64,000 nucleotides of DNA from Scalesia atractyloides. Lineage: Eukaryota > Streptophyta > Magnoliopsida > Asterales > Asteraceae. Made by a program: the position numbers and the translations under genes. Every line of letters starts with the position of its first letter. The stretch's first letter is position 1. A model generated the notes under the pieces. It did not search any database, had not been told where the DNA came from, and saw only the letters and a list, made by a program, of their open reading frames with translations. Shown piece after piece: positions 1-11,900 of the stretch. The stretch lies in contig CAMTDV010000018.1 of the NCBI GenBank assembly GCA_947069175.1, positions 42,606,869 to 42,670,868 of the forward strand, given 5' to 3'.

Positions 1-3000
1 TCCTTGAAAAGTACAATTATTCGACAGTACAAAGAGACGAATACATTTCTGAGAAAAAGATGATCAGTCTCATCCAACAGTCTGTCAAAGAAGATATCTT
101 GATTTTGCTACCAGAGTATACTACTGCAAGAGATCTTTGGTTGTCATTACAGAAGAAGTATCACGGTAGTGCCAAAATGATCAAAAGTAAAAAGGCGCTT
201 ATTCTGAAAGAGTTTGATATCTTCACCATGCTAAAGAATGAGACCATGAAGCAAATGATCGAGCGCTTCTGTCATATTAAAAGTTAAATGCGAAGACACG
301 GTCTCGAGAAGACTGAACAAGAATACATCAACAAGCTTGCTGACGCACTACCAGATGGTGAATGAGCTACTTATTTGATGGTTCTAGAAAATAGTGATAA
401 GTGGGAATTCTTCAAGTTGTCAACGTTTATCGACAAACTCGAAGGCCATGAAGTGGAACTTCTGAAGATTGCAAAGTCAAAGAATGCTAATGTTGTTCAA
501 GACGTTGGGTTGTACTACAAAAGTGGAATACAAGACAACATTTCAAGTCCGAAAATTGGGACAGCGTTTAGTGCAAACATGAATGCTTCTCCACAGAACC
601 AGAGTCAATCAGCCTCATTATGATCAGAATCCACAGAGTTCGTATTCAAGCACTGGTTCAAATTCATCTTATCAAAGTCAAGAAAATCAGAATCAACAAA
701 CAAATTCTGATTCGAATGTATACAAGTGCAACATGGCAGTGAATTTGAAAAATGTTGTTTTGGAATAAGTTGTTGAACAACATATGTCTCTTCTTGCCAC
801 TGTTATGGAGTCATACGAAAGTCTTGTAGCCGGTAAAATTGGAAATCCCGAAATGTCGGCAGAAGATTATGACCAAGTGGATGAAGAAGAACTCGAGTTG
901 ATGGATATCAAGTGGTGTTTAGCATATATTATCCGAAGAGTCACAAAGTTTGTTGCTCTTACTGGTCGAGGTATCGGAAATTCAAGCAATAAGTTGGGCT
1001 TTGACAAATCAAAAGTGACGTGCTTCAGATGTCCCAAAAGGGACATTTCAAGAGAGAATGCAAGAATCCTTAAGCAACGGGAAATCAGAGTGCGTCCGGA
1101 GGAAAAAACGAGTATTATAAGAAGTCACTTCAACACAAACCATTTCCAAAGAAGACTCAGGTTGAATTCCAAGAGAAACCAAATAGCAGCAGCAATGAGA
1201 AAGCTATGGTAGCATCAAACGAAGATGATGGTTTCGACTGGAATTATTACATTGGTAAGAAGACCGGAGTTGCATTGATGGCTGAGATAGTTGAAGATAC
1301 TTCTGTAGACGAAGCATCGGCAGCGGCAGAAGCAGCGGCTGTAGAACAAATTCTGCTGGAGCAATACTTGCATCAACAGTGAGAAGAAGAGGAGTATATC
1401 CACATGCAGAAACAAGGAATTTTATCTCCTAACTCGTGTGATCGTTTTGCAAGTCATTTTGATGGAAGTTCTATAGAACAAGTGGTTGAGGAGAAAACAA
1501 TTGATGAAGAGATCATCAATGTTACACAAGTAGTGAATAACGAAAACCTCAACGACATGGCAGATAAAGCTTTAATGGCAAATCTAACCAAGGTAGGTCC
1601 AGAGGTAAAAGAAGTTGTCAAAATACAAATTGTAGAGGTTGAAAAACCTTGTACAAAATGTACTAAACCATGTTCTGGTTGTGTCGAAAAATGAAAAATC
1701 ATCGCTGAAAACAATGTCCATAATAAACTTTTGAAATACGATTATCACACAATGAAGGAAGCGTATGATAAAATGAAAAATGATTATGGTAGGCTTGATA
1801 GAAATAACATCTAACAACATGATACCATAAGAATGTTAAAAGGAACAGTAATGGATAAGCAAAAAGCGATTAATATCTATATTAACACCATTGCTGAAAC
1901 TAAGCAACAACTCTAGGACATGACAATTGAAACAGAACGTGTTCAACAACTTTTGAGAGGTTACACATGTAATGCATATGTCATTGATCACATCCTTCCG
2001 GCAATTCCATCGGAAGAGAAACCTAAAAAGAAAATTGGTAAAGAATACAACAATGTTCCTCCACCCCTTTGCGAGAAGTATTGTCGCAAATCCGCTGATG
2101 GGATGGATAAGGCACTCAACATTGAGTTGTTATCTGAAAAGAAAACTGAGTTGCTAGAGAACATTGATGTAATCTATACTAAAACTGTTGATGACAATGC
2201 TGTGGTTAAAAAGGTTGTTGAAAATGTTTTGAACGATTCTGATGAAGGCAGCTTTAAAAGCGCCGACTCGAGTTCAAAGAATTCAGATTCACAGTCCGAA
2301 GATGACCATACATCATCGGAGAATGATCTAAGTGATGATCCTAATATTGTCATGTACAAGATTAAGGAATCTGATAGATTATACTTTGAGGACAGTTTTC
2401 AGATTCAGAATGTGAAGGAAGAATTATTAGACAAATTCTTTAAACTCGTGGAAGTCACATCAGATGATCTGGAGATTAATGAAAAGAAATTCTTTTCCAA
2501 ACCTAAAAGAAACAACTACCGAAAGAATGGTGGTGATCATCCGGAAAACCGGAGAGCTAGGTTGGGATTAGAAGAATCAAATGAACCTAAAAGGAAACCA
2601 TCATCATTTCATGAATACAAGAATAAAAACATGAATTTTGTATATGGGACGAACACGGTTCATGAGGAAAGTTTGATCGGGAAACAATCAAACAATGAGT
2701 TCAAGAAACAAAAAGAACTTCGAGATAAAGCCAAAATTGCAAGTGGTGTCAAAACAAGTGGTGTAAAACCCACTAAAGGACATCCACATGATTCTCGGAC
2801 TTGTTTCAAGTGCAATGAAATTGGTCATATTGCACGTTACTGTCCGAAATCAAAGCCGTCTTATCTTCGAAGGAAAGAAAGTTCAAATGTTGTGAAACCA
2901 AAGCAACCAGTGTTTGTAAAAACTATAAAGTTTTTGAAAAGAAATGAATCAAAAGCTGAAGTCAAACCTAAGTTTGAAAATTCAATTTTCGAAAAAGGAG

Positions 3001-3389
3001 AAACTTCAAAGGCTAATGAAAACATTTTTTACATCAAGAAGGCTAACATAAAATCTCAAGCCTGGATTGCAAAGAGACAGTCAGCAACATATGAGAACAC
3101 TAAGTCTGAGCTTGTCAAGACTACTGATAGCAAGAAAGAATCAAAATATGAAATCATAATTGAAACCACATCTGAAAATGTCAAAAATACAAGTGGTAAC
3201 AATTCAAAAGATAAAAAGACGGTAAAGTTTTCAAACATAAACATCATAGAAAATTCAGATGAAGAATGGGAAGTTTATTCTGTAGATAAGTGTGGATTTG
3301 ATTATACTGATGAATGTGAATTTGATTTTGATGATGGTTATCCAATTCAACCCAAGACGAAAAAGGCTTGGGTCTCACTTTTTAAATAG
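1..3389 (+). pseudogene. gag: E1 gag (broken), UBN2-type Gag with two distant zinc knuckles
   Basis: Gag forms the particle and binds element RNA. The UBN2-type core is readable at 60-287 and 375-620. A Gln codon became TAA at 285 and a Trp codon became TGA near 364, both C:G to T:A changes. Two bases are missing near 612. The first CCHC knuckle at about 1021 is destroyed by a one-base loss. Four cysteines (C-x2-C-x3-C-x2-C) at 1650-1682 are followed by a coiled-coil-like stretch. The frame is open over 1920-3389 and holds the second knuckle CFKCNEIGHIARYC at 2802-2843. Gag ends at TAG 3387-3389. Two possible splice donors lie at 1593 and 1605 (see findings). Confidence 0.85.
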
Positions 3390-3400
3390 ATTGTTAAAAT

Positions 3401-6400
3401 GTGCAGGGGCTCCAGAGATCCATACTTTCTAAGTGGATTTTGGTTAGTGAGGCGTCCAGGCATATGACGGGAATGAAGGCGTTGCTATTCGACATTAAAG
3501 CTATCAATGGTGGATATGTTGGATTTGCGGGTAACCAGGGTGGAAGGATAGTCGCCGAGGGAAAACTCTCCAATGGCGTCGTTTCATTCGATCACGTGAA
3601 CTATATTGCAGAACTTGAGAACAATCTTCTGAGTATATCGCAGATTTGTGACAAGAAGTACACAGTCCATTTCAATGACAAAGAGTGTATTATCTTGAAG
3701 CCAGGATTCAAAATACCAGATGAGTGGATTTTGATGCGAGCACCTCGGGAGAATGATCTATGAGTTCTTGATATGGGTGTAGCTACCACTTCATCAAAAT
3801 CAGCCCAATGTTTTGTGTCAAAGGCTACTGAAAAGGATTCTATTCTTTGGCATCGTAAGATGGGGCATATTCATTTGCGAAAAATGAATTTCTTGGTTCA
3901 TAATGATCTTGTAGAAGGCGTAAATCTTCGGAGTTTTCAAATGTTTGATCATTGATTAGAATGCAAAAAGGGAAAGCAGATCAAGAAATCTCATCCGAAG
4001 AAAATTCTAAACTCAATCAAGTTGCCATTAGAACGTCTCCATATGGACTTATTTGGTCCTGTAAATGTTCGAAGCATCTCAGGAGACTTATATTGCTTGG
4101 TCGTGACAGATGACTATTCGAGATATTCGTGGGTATTCTTTCAAGAATCAAAAGACGAAACATTCGAGAACTTGGTTATTCTATTCAAGAAACTTGAGAA
4201 CCTTTATCATCTGCCGGTCAGACGCATTAGAAGTGATAACGGCACAGAGTTTAGTGCTCCCTATACTCCACAGCAAAATGGAGTAGCTGAACGGAAAAAC
4301 AGAACTTTGATTGAAACTGCGAGAACCATGCTTGCATATTCTAAACTTCCAATCAGCTTCTGGAGCGAAGCGGTTGCTGCGGCTTGCTACACGCTAAACA
4401 AGGTTCTCACTGTCAAACAAACAAAGAAAACATGTTTTGAGATGATAAACCGACAGAAGCCAAATTTGAAGTTCTTAGAACCATTACCATGTACCGTAAT
4501 AGACCAAGATGGCAAATTCGGAGCTAAATTGAAGGTTTCTTTGTCGGATATGCACGTCCGTTGAGAAGAGTATATGTTCCTTCATTGAGAAAGGTTATTG
4601 AAGCACAGCACGTGGATTGTTTCAACTACACGGATCCTATTCAAAGGAAAGGTGACGTGTGGCTGTTTAACTATCAAGACCTTTGGAGGTCATTTGACTT
4701 GCCCGAAGAATCGACTGACGAAGAAGTTGCAGCGTTATACTACCTTCACCAGTCAGCGAATCAAGAACAAATTGTTCGACCAGTTGTGGTTAATCAACCC
4801 ACGTTGGATCCATCTTCTTCTGGCGCAAGTTCAAGCAATAGTGGTGTTACGGCTGAAAATGTTTCTGAAACATTAACAACACCTGCTACTCCTCCAACAA
4901 ATGCCTCTACTGAACAAGTGAATACAACAACGGAGCCCAATATGCCTCAGAATCAAAATTCTGACTCAGATGAAGCACCAACATTTGATGCTGATGGGGA
5001 ATCATCTTCTTCAGATGAAGAAGTGGAGCAGATAACAAGTCTTCTTAATCAATCTGCAGTCCCGAACAACAGAAATGAAGCTTCATCAAGCTCTCCAATT
5101 GTTGAATTGGTCGTTGATCTCAACATCACGAATCAGCAAAACTCAGTAGATGTTCTAAGTGAAGAGTTTCCGTGATCATATTCCTATTATTCGTCAACAA
5201 ATATAATCGGAGAACTTCAAAATGGTGTTAGAACTCGAGGGCAAATTAACAAAGCACTCAGTTGTTTCTACACTCGCGTTGCTCCAACCCAGAACTATTG
5301 CTTCTATTCATGTTTCATCTCTCAGATTGAGCCAAAGACAGTTAATGAAGCTTTAGCCGATGAAAACTGGGTACAATCAATGCAAGAAGAACTATTGCAG
5401 TTTGAGAAGTTGGGAGTATGGAAGCTTGAAGACCTACCAGTAAATCAGAAAGCAATTGATATAAAATGGGTCTTTAAGTGTAAACGTGATGATAGAGGGG
5501 TTATTGTTCGTAACAAAGCAAGGCTTGTTGTCAAGGGATTTCACCAGCAGGAAGGGATAGATTACACGGAATTCTACACTCCAGTAGCTCGCTTAGAATC
5601 TATTCGAATCTTTCTAGCTTTCGCATCATGGAAAGGATTTAAGGTCTATCAATTGGATGTCAAATCGGCTTTTCTGTATGGAAAATTACACGAGAAGGTG
5701 TACGTTGGACAACCATCGGGGTTTGTCGATCCACTCAACAAGAAGAAAGAGTACCTACTGGATAAAGCTCTTTATGGTCTACACCAAGCCCGAGAGCTTG
5801 GTACGAGACGTTATCGTAATATCTCGTCGGAAACGGCTTTATCAGAGGGACTGTGGATAGTACTCTCTTCACAAGAGAAGTTGATGGCCATTTAATTATA
5901 GTTCAAATCTACGTTGACGACATCATCTTTGGAACTACAAACGATAGTCTCTGCAAGGAGTTTTTGGGAATCATGAAAAAGAAATTCGAAATGTCCTCGA
6001 TGGGCGAAATGAAGTTCTTTCTTGGTTTGCAAGTAGATCAGCTTCCGGATGGTATTTCATTCATCAGGCTAAGTATGTTCACGACATCTTGAAGAAGTTT
6101 GGAATGGAAAGCATGAAGCCTGTATCTACGCCTCTTGCTCTAAATCACGGTATTTGCGTTGACGAGACTGGAGCCAAAGTTGACGAGATGTTATACAGAT
6201 CGATGATTGGATCGGTGTCATGCCCAGATATTATGTATCCAACCTGCCTATGCGCCAGATATCAGTCTAGCCCGAGGATCTTACACATGCAGATCATGAA
6301 GCGAATCTTCAGATACCTGAAAGGATGCCCAAGCACCGACTTTTGGTACTCGAAGAACGACAATTTTGACCTCACAGGCTATGCTGATTCTGACTTTGGT

Positions 6401-6864
6401 GTAGATAAGTTGAACTTAAAATCAACTACTTTGGGATGCCAGTTCTTCGGAACAAGAATAGTAACCTGGCAGTGTAAGAAACAGACTACAGTCGCTCTCT
6501 CTACCTGTGAAGCTGTTGTTCATAGATTCTGTCGATTCAACAGCAGATGAGAGTCTATGGTCTGCAATTTCTAGACACTAGGCTGTTTGTTGATAACAAG
6601 GCAACCATAGATATAACTAAAAATCTGGTTCATCACTCACGCACAAAACACATAGAAATTCGTTATCATTTCAATCGTGATTGCTACGAAAAGAAATTGG
6701 TGCGAATATAAAAAATCCACACCGACAAACAAAAGGCTGATTTTTATACCAAACCATTTTCTTTGTCACTGTTTAAATACTTGCTGAGAATTAGCGGTAT
6801 GAAAAATTTGCTATCAGGTGCGGCCGCTAAGGTTGAATACGGATCGGATGACGAGTTCGCGTGA
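3401..6864 (+). pseudogene. pol: E1 pol: protease, integrase, RT, RNase H (broken)
   Basis: The aspartic protease site at 3434-3460 reads VSEAS where E3 has DSGAS, so the catalytic Asp is lost (GAT to GTT, 3443-3445). The integrase zinc domain keeps HRKMGH, but its first Cys codon is TGA near 3953. The integrase core keeps all three acidic residues (Asp 4046, Asp 4235, Glu 4289) but lacks 54 bp between the second and third. RT is open from 5380, is frameshifted near 5795 and resumes at 5853 with YVDD at 5910-5921. RNase H is partial and frameshifted near 6510. A tail in another frame runs to TGA 6862-6864. The pol frame differs from the gag frame, with TAA at 3395-3397 just upstream, so there is no gag-pol overlap. 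Confidence 0.9.
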
Positions 6865-8266
6865 TCTACATTGGTTTGTAAATATCTTTCTACTTTAAAA
6901 TTTTGTAAAACTAAAATCCAAAAAGATGTTTTTGATTTTAGGGGGAGAAATGTTAGGGAAAATACAAAAACATTCGAAAAATTTTTAAAATCCAAAAACA
7001 TATGAAAAATTCAAAATATACAAAAACATTGAAAAAGACACAAAGAGTTTAGTGTTATAAAAGGAAATGATAGTACATCAGTGGTTTATCAGAGTATGCT
7101 AAAGAATTGTAAAGTTTAATAAGTGATAAACGAGTCTTATTGTGGATATGTCGATAGGCTTAGCACGTTCAGTAAACTATTTTCGAGATATAAACTAATT
7201 TTACAACTGCTTAAACTTGTGGATTAACCTATCTTGGATATATGGACTTAGTACTCCGAAATTTCGTTTGAAAGATTGCCTGATTCTGAGATACGAGGTC
7301 TTTGTAGATAGTTGATATCTGGGTTATTATACAAGTTCTTCTGATTTTGCGGAAGCAATAGCCTAGAACTTCTATAATACTTTCGCTAAAAATACCAAAA
7401 CTGCATGCAATATTGAAAAGAATCGAAAGATCTAATCATGTGCAGTGCTAAAAGGATTCCTTAAGTGGAACACACCTTAAAGACGAGCCTTCATCTCTTT
7501 GTCTGTACGGTAGTACTAACCTGAGCTCTCAAGGTCTCGCATAACCCAGATACAGATATCAATTACGCTATATTCACCTGTAAGATGAAATCTAGGGAAT
7601 CTGGATATGGGAGTATATTCAAGAAGTGGAAACCGCAGTTGAAGTCAAGTTTCATAAATCATACTTTAACATATCATGAAACAGTTGAGAAATGTGGTAA
7701 AGCTTAAGTGGACAAACATATCGACAATCTAGGTAAACAAGTTTAGAACTTAAAGTCTGTTAAAGGTCAACGGTACTGGTGATATATCTCAATTAACTGA
7801 TATGATCCTTAGACACGAATTCACAAATATATGTCTGTAAATATGTTTGTACATAGTTTACATTGTCCTATACATAGTATTTCAGCTTTACATATTAAAA
7901 TCAAAAAGATTTTCGGTGTGTTTTAGCATAAACTTGCAAAATACAAAAAGAGTTTAATTCTACATTGTTTTCAGCAAACCAATGTTGGAGAACGGATCTT
8001 CGAAGTCTGGTAAGATGCTGAACTTGTGGGAATCTCTTTGACAACGGGCTGGGAGCTAATCTGTTAATCTGAAAATTGAAAAGATAAAAAGTTCATTAAT
8101 TTGAAACTTTGATTTTGAAAATATCAACTGTTTGTTCGTAACAAGTCAAACCGGGGTCATTAACTTGGACTCGGCACACAAATCGGTTAATCAAGGTCAT
8201 TAGCTTGGACTTGGTCAACTGAGTGAATTTTCATAACTGGTAAAAAGATGGAAAGTTCAGGGTTTA
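6865..8266 (+). other. E1 3' noncoding tract, left part, with polypurine-like site
   Basis: No coding capacity is visible. A purine tract TTTTAGGGGGAGAAA lies at 6937-6950 just after pol. It is not the LTR border, since the LTR begins at 13363. The block at about 7040-7625 recurs with little change in E2a, E2b, E3 and E4. It includes TACTAAC inside GTAGTACTAACCTGAG near 7510. Further right, 8155-8215 repeats GGTCATTA-CTTGGAC twice, as in E3 and E4. Confidence 0.7.
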
Positions 8267-8275
8267 AAATGAAAA

Positions 8276-8575
8276 GAGTTAATTATTGTTTTCGTCCCTC
8301 TGGTTTGTAAAAAATCACTATTTCAGTCCATTACTTGAAAAATTACGATTTCAGTCCCTGTGGATTCACTTTCGTAACCATTTTAGTCCACCTCGCAAGC
8401 ATTTCAGTCCCTGTACTTACAGAATAAATGGATTGAAGTGGTTACGAAAGTGAAACCACAGGGACTGAAATGGTTATAAAAGTGAAACCACGGGGACTGA
8501 AATTGCAATTTTTAAACTAATGGACTAATTTAGTGATTTTTGACAAACCACAGGGATAAAAACAGTAATTAACTC
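8276..8575. mobile_element. 300-bp MITE, Mutator-like by its 9-bp target duplication
   Basis: Terminal inverted repeats of nearly 60 bp lie at 8276-8333 and 8518-8575 and begin GAGTTAATTA. Internal short inverted copies of the CAGTCCCTG type make the whole unit a foldback. It is flanked by AAATGAAAA at 8267-8275 and 8576-8584. The homologous position in E3 (55914-55922) has a single AAATGAAAA and no insert, which is the empty site. A 9-bp duplication with long inverted repeats is typical of Mutator-like MITEs. There is no coding capacity. Confidence 0.9.
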
Positions 8576-8600
8576 AAATGAAAAATTAAAAAAGTTTGCA

Positions 8601-8790
8601 ATTGTGGTTTGGCAAGTTCGGCTGAACTTGCTAAACAAATCATGTTTAACAAACAAGCAAGTTCGACCAAACTTGCAGATGGTTGTCTGGTTGATTAAAA
8701 GCTAAGTTCGCCCAGACTTAGATGGGCCTTGTCTTGGGCTATGCAAGTTCGCCCGAACCTGCCTAAGTATAAATATTGGCAAGTTCGGCC
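8601..8790 (+). promoter_or_regulatory. Putative internal promoter of ORF2 (E1 copy)
   Basis: TATAAATA lies at 8768-8775, about 150 bp before the ORF2 start codon. Upstream are palindromes of the AAGTTCGNNCGAACTT family near 8612, 8660, 8703 and 8745, and two TGGGCY motifs (8723-8728 and 8735-8740) like plant site II elements. A further palindrome follows the TATA box at about 8781. The same order is kept in E3 (TATA 56110-56117, TGGGCT 56062 and 56077). This copies the layout of the LTR promoters in the window. Promoter activity is inferred. Confidence 0.6.
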
Positions 8791-8925
8791 AAACACATCA
8801 CTTGCACATCTGATAATCCTCTGAGTGAACTTAAGCACTTTTGAGCGAAGTTGTGAAATTGGCAATTTGATACCGTTATACTGCCCAAATTTCTGTTGTT
8901 TTTGGTTATTTGCACAACAACGACA

Positions 8926-11900
8926 ATGGCTAAGGTAGTTACTTGAACATTGAACCATGAATTGAACCTTGAATGAACAAACAAGATCTGAAACTCAAAT
9001 ATGATAGTTCTAGGTGTTTGTGATCAAAATTGAACCTAAAATCAGAATCAACACTTCAAATCGACCGTGTAATCATGTTTGATTGAACTGAAATGGACAT
9101 TTGCATGTTTGAACAAGTTTGGTTTTTGGAGAAAACGACAAGTTCGGCCGAACTTGTTGTCAAGTTCGACCGGACTTGTCTAAAAATATGAATAAATGAA
9201 ATCTAAACATATTCGACCGAACTTGCATCAAAAGTGTTTTTGTTAAAACAGATATCAATACATGTTCGACCGAATTTATGAAAAAGAAATAGTGAATTTG
9301 TTTAGAGTGTAAGTTCGCCCGAACTTATATATGGAACATGTTTTAAGACATGTTCGGGCGAACTTGAACAAAACAGAATGTTGTAACACCATATCAAGTT
9401 CGCCCGAACTTGATTAAGTGTTAGAAAATTTTTGTGAAATATTTATCGATAAACATGCTAATTGTTTTGCGTCATTTTTCAGGCACAGGTTCCAGCATGT
9501 GTAATTTCAGTAGAGTTCTCAAAGACTCACAACACGTGCATCACGCTCGATAAAACGATATGTCCGTCACTTAAAGAATACGACAGTATATTGACGTTTC
9601 TGGAAGAAAGTACTATTCGCAGAGCGATTACAGAGCGCACAGTGTCGTATCGATCACACATTGTTCATTTCTGGATGAATGCAAGTTTGAGTGTTGATGA
9701 AAAGACAATTACTTCTACCATGCAAGTTGGTAATGAAGTTAAGCCGGTTACTATAATAGAAGATGATATTCACAGGGAATTACAGTTCAACGATTAAGAA
9801 GATGATCCTATTTATCTTGACGAGAGGATGGTGCGTGGTTGTTTCTTTAGGATGGGTTATAAAGGAAGCGTGAACAAGCCGACGCTGAAGAAAGGGGAAG
9901 TGCCAAACCCCTACAAGCTTCAGATACACGCCATAATTCATACATTCAGCCATCGCAAGGCCGGTTTAGATGATGTTCAAGATTACTTAGCTTGCATGGC
10001 AATGGCGCTTATTCTGAAGAAGCCATTTAACTTCTCAAAGTTAGTTTTCACTCACATGTTGAAAAACATGGAAGATTCAAGACTGTGCTTATATCCGAGA
10101 TTTGTTCAAATGTTGATTGACGAAAAGTATTCTAATATTGCATGAGATCCGAATGATGTTTTATTCTTAGTGCATCTTGATGAGACCACAGTAAAGAAGC
10201 TAATCAAATTTCAGAAGCAAGCTTCAGCTCCTATTCCAAAGCCTGTATTCGGAGCGATTAAAGATTCTAATTATATTGCGCCGCCAAACAACAAATGGAG
10301 AAAGATGGCAGTGACGATGAGAAAGAGCTTGACGCTGAGAAGGAGTGGTTTAAGGAATTCAAACCTAAGGCAAGGAGTGAATGGTTCTTGAAGGCAGAAA
10401 CTAATAAGCCTAAGAAGAAACGAGTAGCTAAGAAAGCTGAAACGATGCTCGTCGATGAGGATGAACCTGAAAATGTTGAAGCAGTTGCTGGATCAAGTGC
10501 TGCAGGTGTTATTGAGAGTCAAGAGACTGTGAAAACGACTCAAGATGATGTTATATCTGCTACTTTCTAAAAATGAAGATGATTCTGAAAAAGAAATTCC
10601 TGCTAAAGAGCCAGAAAAGACTGAGGCAGAGATTAGAGCAGAGAAAGAAAGAGAACTGGATGCTGATTTTGATCCTAATGCAGAAAAGGAGTCCGATGAG
10701 GATAGGCCTAAGAAATCTAAACGTGTTAAGTCTGCAACTGTTTCGTCAACAAAGACTACATGGTCTGCTTAGACCAAAGGAAAGAGAAAATCGAAGAAAG
10801 AGCAAAAGGCTGTAAGTAAGAGGCGAAAAAGATCGTTGAAAAGCACAGAAGCTCCACAAGAACCTTCTGGTGCTTAGGAGAAAGGAGTCACACAAGAACC
10901 TCCTCCACAAGAACCTCATGTTATTATTCATGCTGAAGCTGAAAGGCCAGGAGTTACACAAGAAACTCTTGTGTCTGGCTTTGTTGAAGTTCCTATCACT
11001 GAATCTCCTGTTGCTCCAACGACTTCTGTTCCTGAAAATTTTACGCCAAGGAAGTCAACACTAAAATCTGCAACACCAAAGTCAACACCGAAGACTCCAG
11101 GAGGGCCTAATGTGTTTGGTGATATGCATAATGATCCAATAAGTCTGGAAGATCTAAATGATTTCTTCCCAGAACCAAATGTTGAACTTCTGGAAAAGCG
11201 CGTGAAGGCGTTAGAAGAAAAAGTAGTGCAGAATGAAATTGAAAAGGCAGAGATTATTAACAAGATGAATCAAAGTGTTGTCGAAAAAGAAATGTTGGAT
11301 GACAAGGTAAACGTTTTAGAGAATGAAAGAGAGTATTTTAAAGCGTTGATCGAAAGTCTGCAAGATGTTAATGAGAAAATGCAGACAGAAATTTCAGAGT
11401 TAAAGTTTTTCCATGTCCTAAATGATCGAATATTCTCCGGATGCAGAAAGGGTTATCTAATGCACTGGGTATCGACTTCATCGCTGAATATGATCGTCTA
11501 GATCAACAGGAAGCTAAGGAACGAGCTGAAAAAGAATTAGCTGAGAGTGGCAAAGGAAAAGGGGTTGAAGGTGAAGCTCTTAAGTCTTTTGATGTTCCAG
11601 AGAAACCTTTTGAAGAAAATATTGTCATAGCTTCTGAGTCTGATATTTTTAAGGTTGACGAATCTGTCAAGCCTTCTGATCCTATTATTGCTTCAGAAGA
11701 AAAAGACGATGAAGAAGCTGAGAAAGATGATAAAGAGGATGAAAAGGAAAGAAGTTACAAGAATTGGAATGTTGGTAATGATGATGATGACAATAATCAG
11801 GGTAATGTTGGTATTAGAGTTTCTGAAGCCAAAATCTTTGATCATTTTGATTTTACTGCCCCAATGGACGATGAATCAAATAGAATGGAAGATAAAAGTC

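Noticed and set aside
3387..3406. Readthrough or -1 frameshift to express pol
   Set aside because: Pol is out of frame with gag, and TAA at 3395 closes the pol frame before it could overlap gag. No slippery site is seen.
6937..6960. LTR start at TGTTAGGG right after the purine tract behind pol
   Set aside because: No second terminus fits. Comparison of E1, E2 and E4 puts the LTR starts at TGTTGRTGCAT after the CCAAGGGGGAGTC tract, confirmed by the GATTC duplication around E4.
9130..9415. Palindromes as heat-shock elements
   Set aside because: Heat-shock elements need GAA and TTC blocks two bases apart. Here TTC and GAA are four apart (TTCGNNCGAA).
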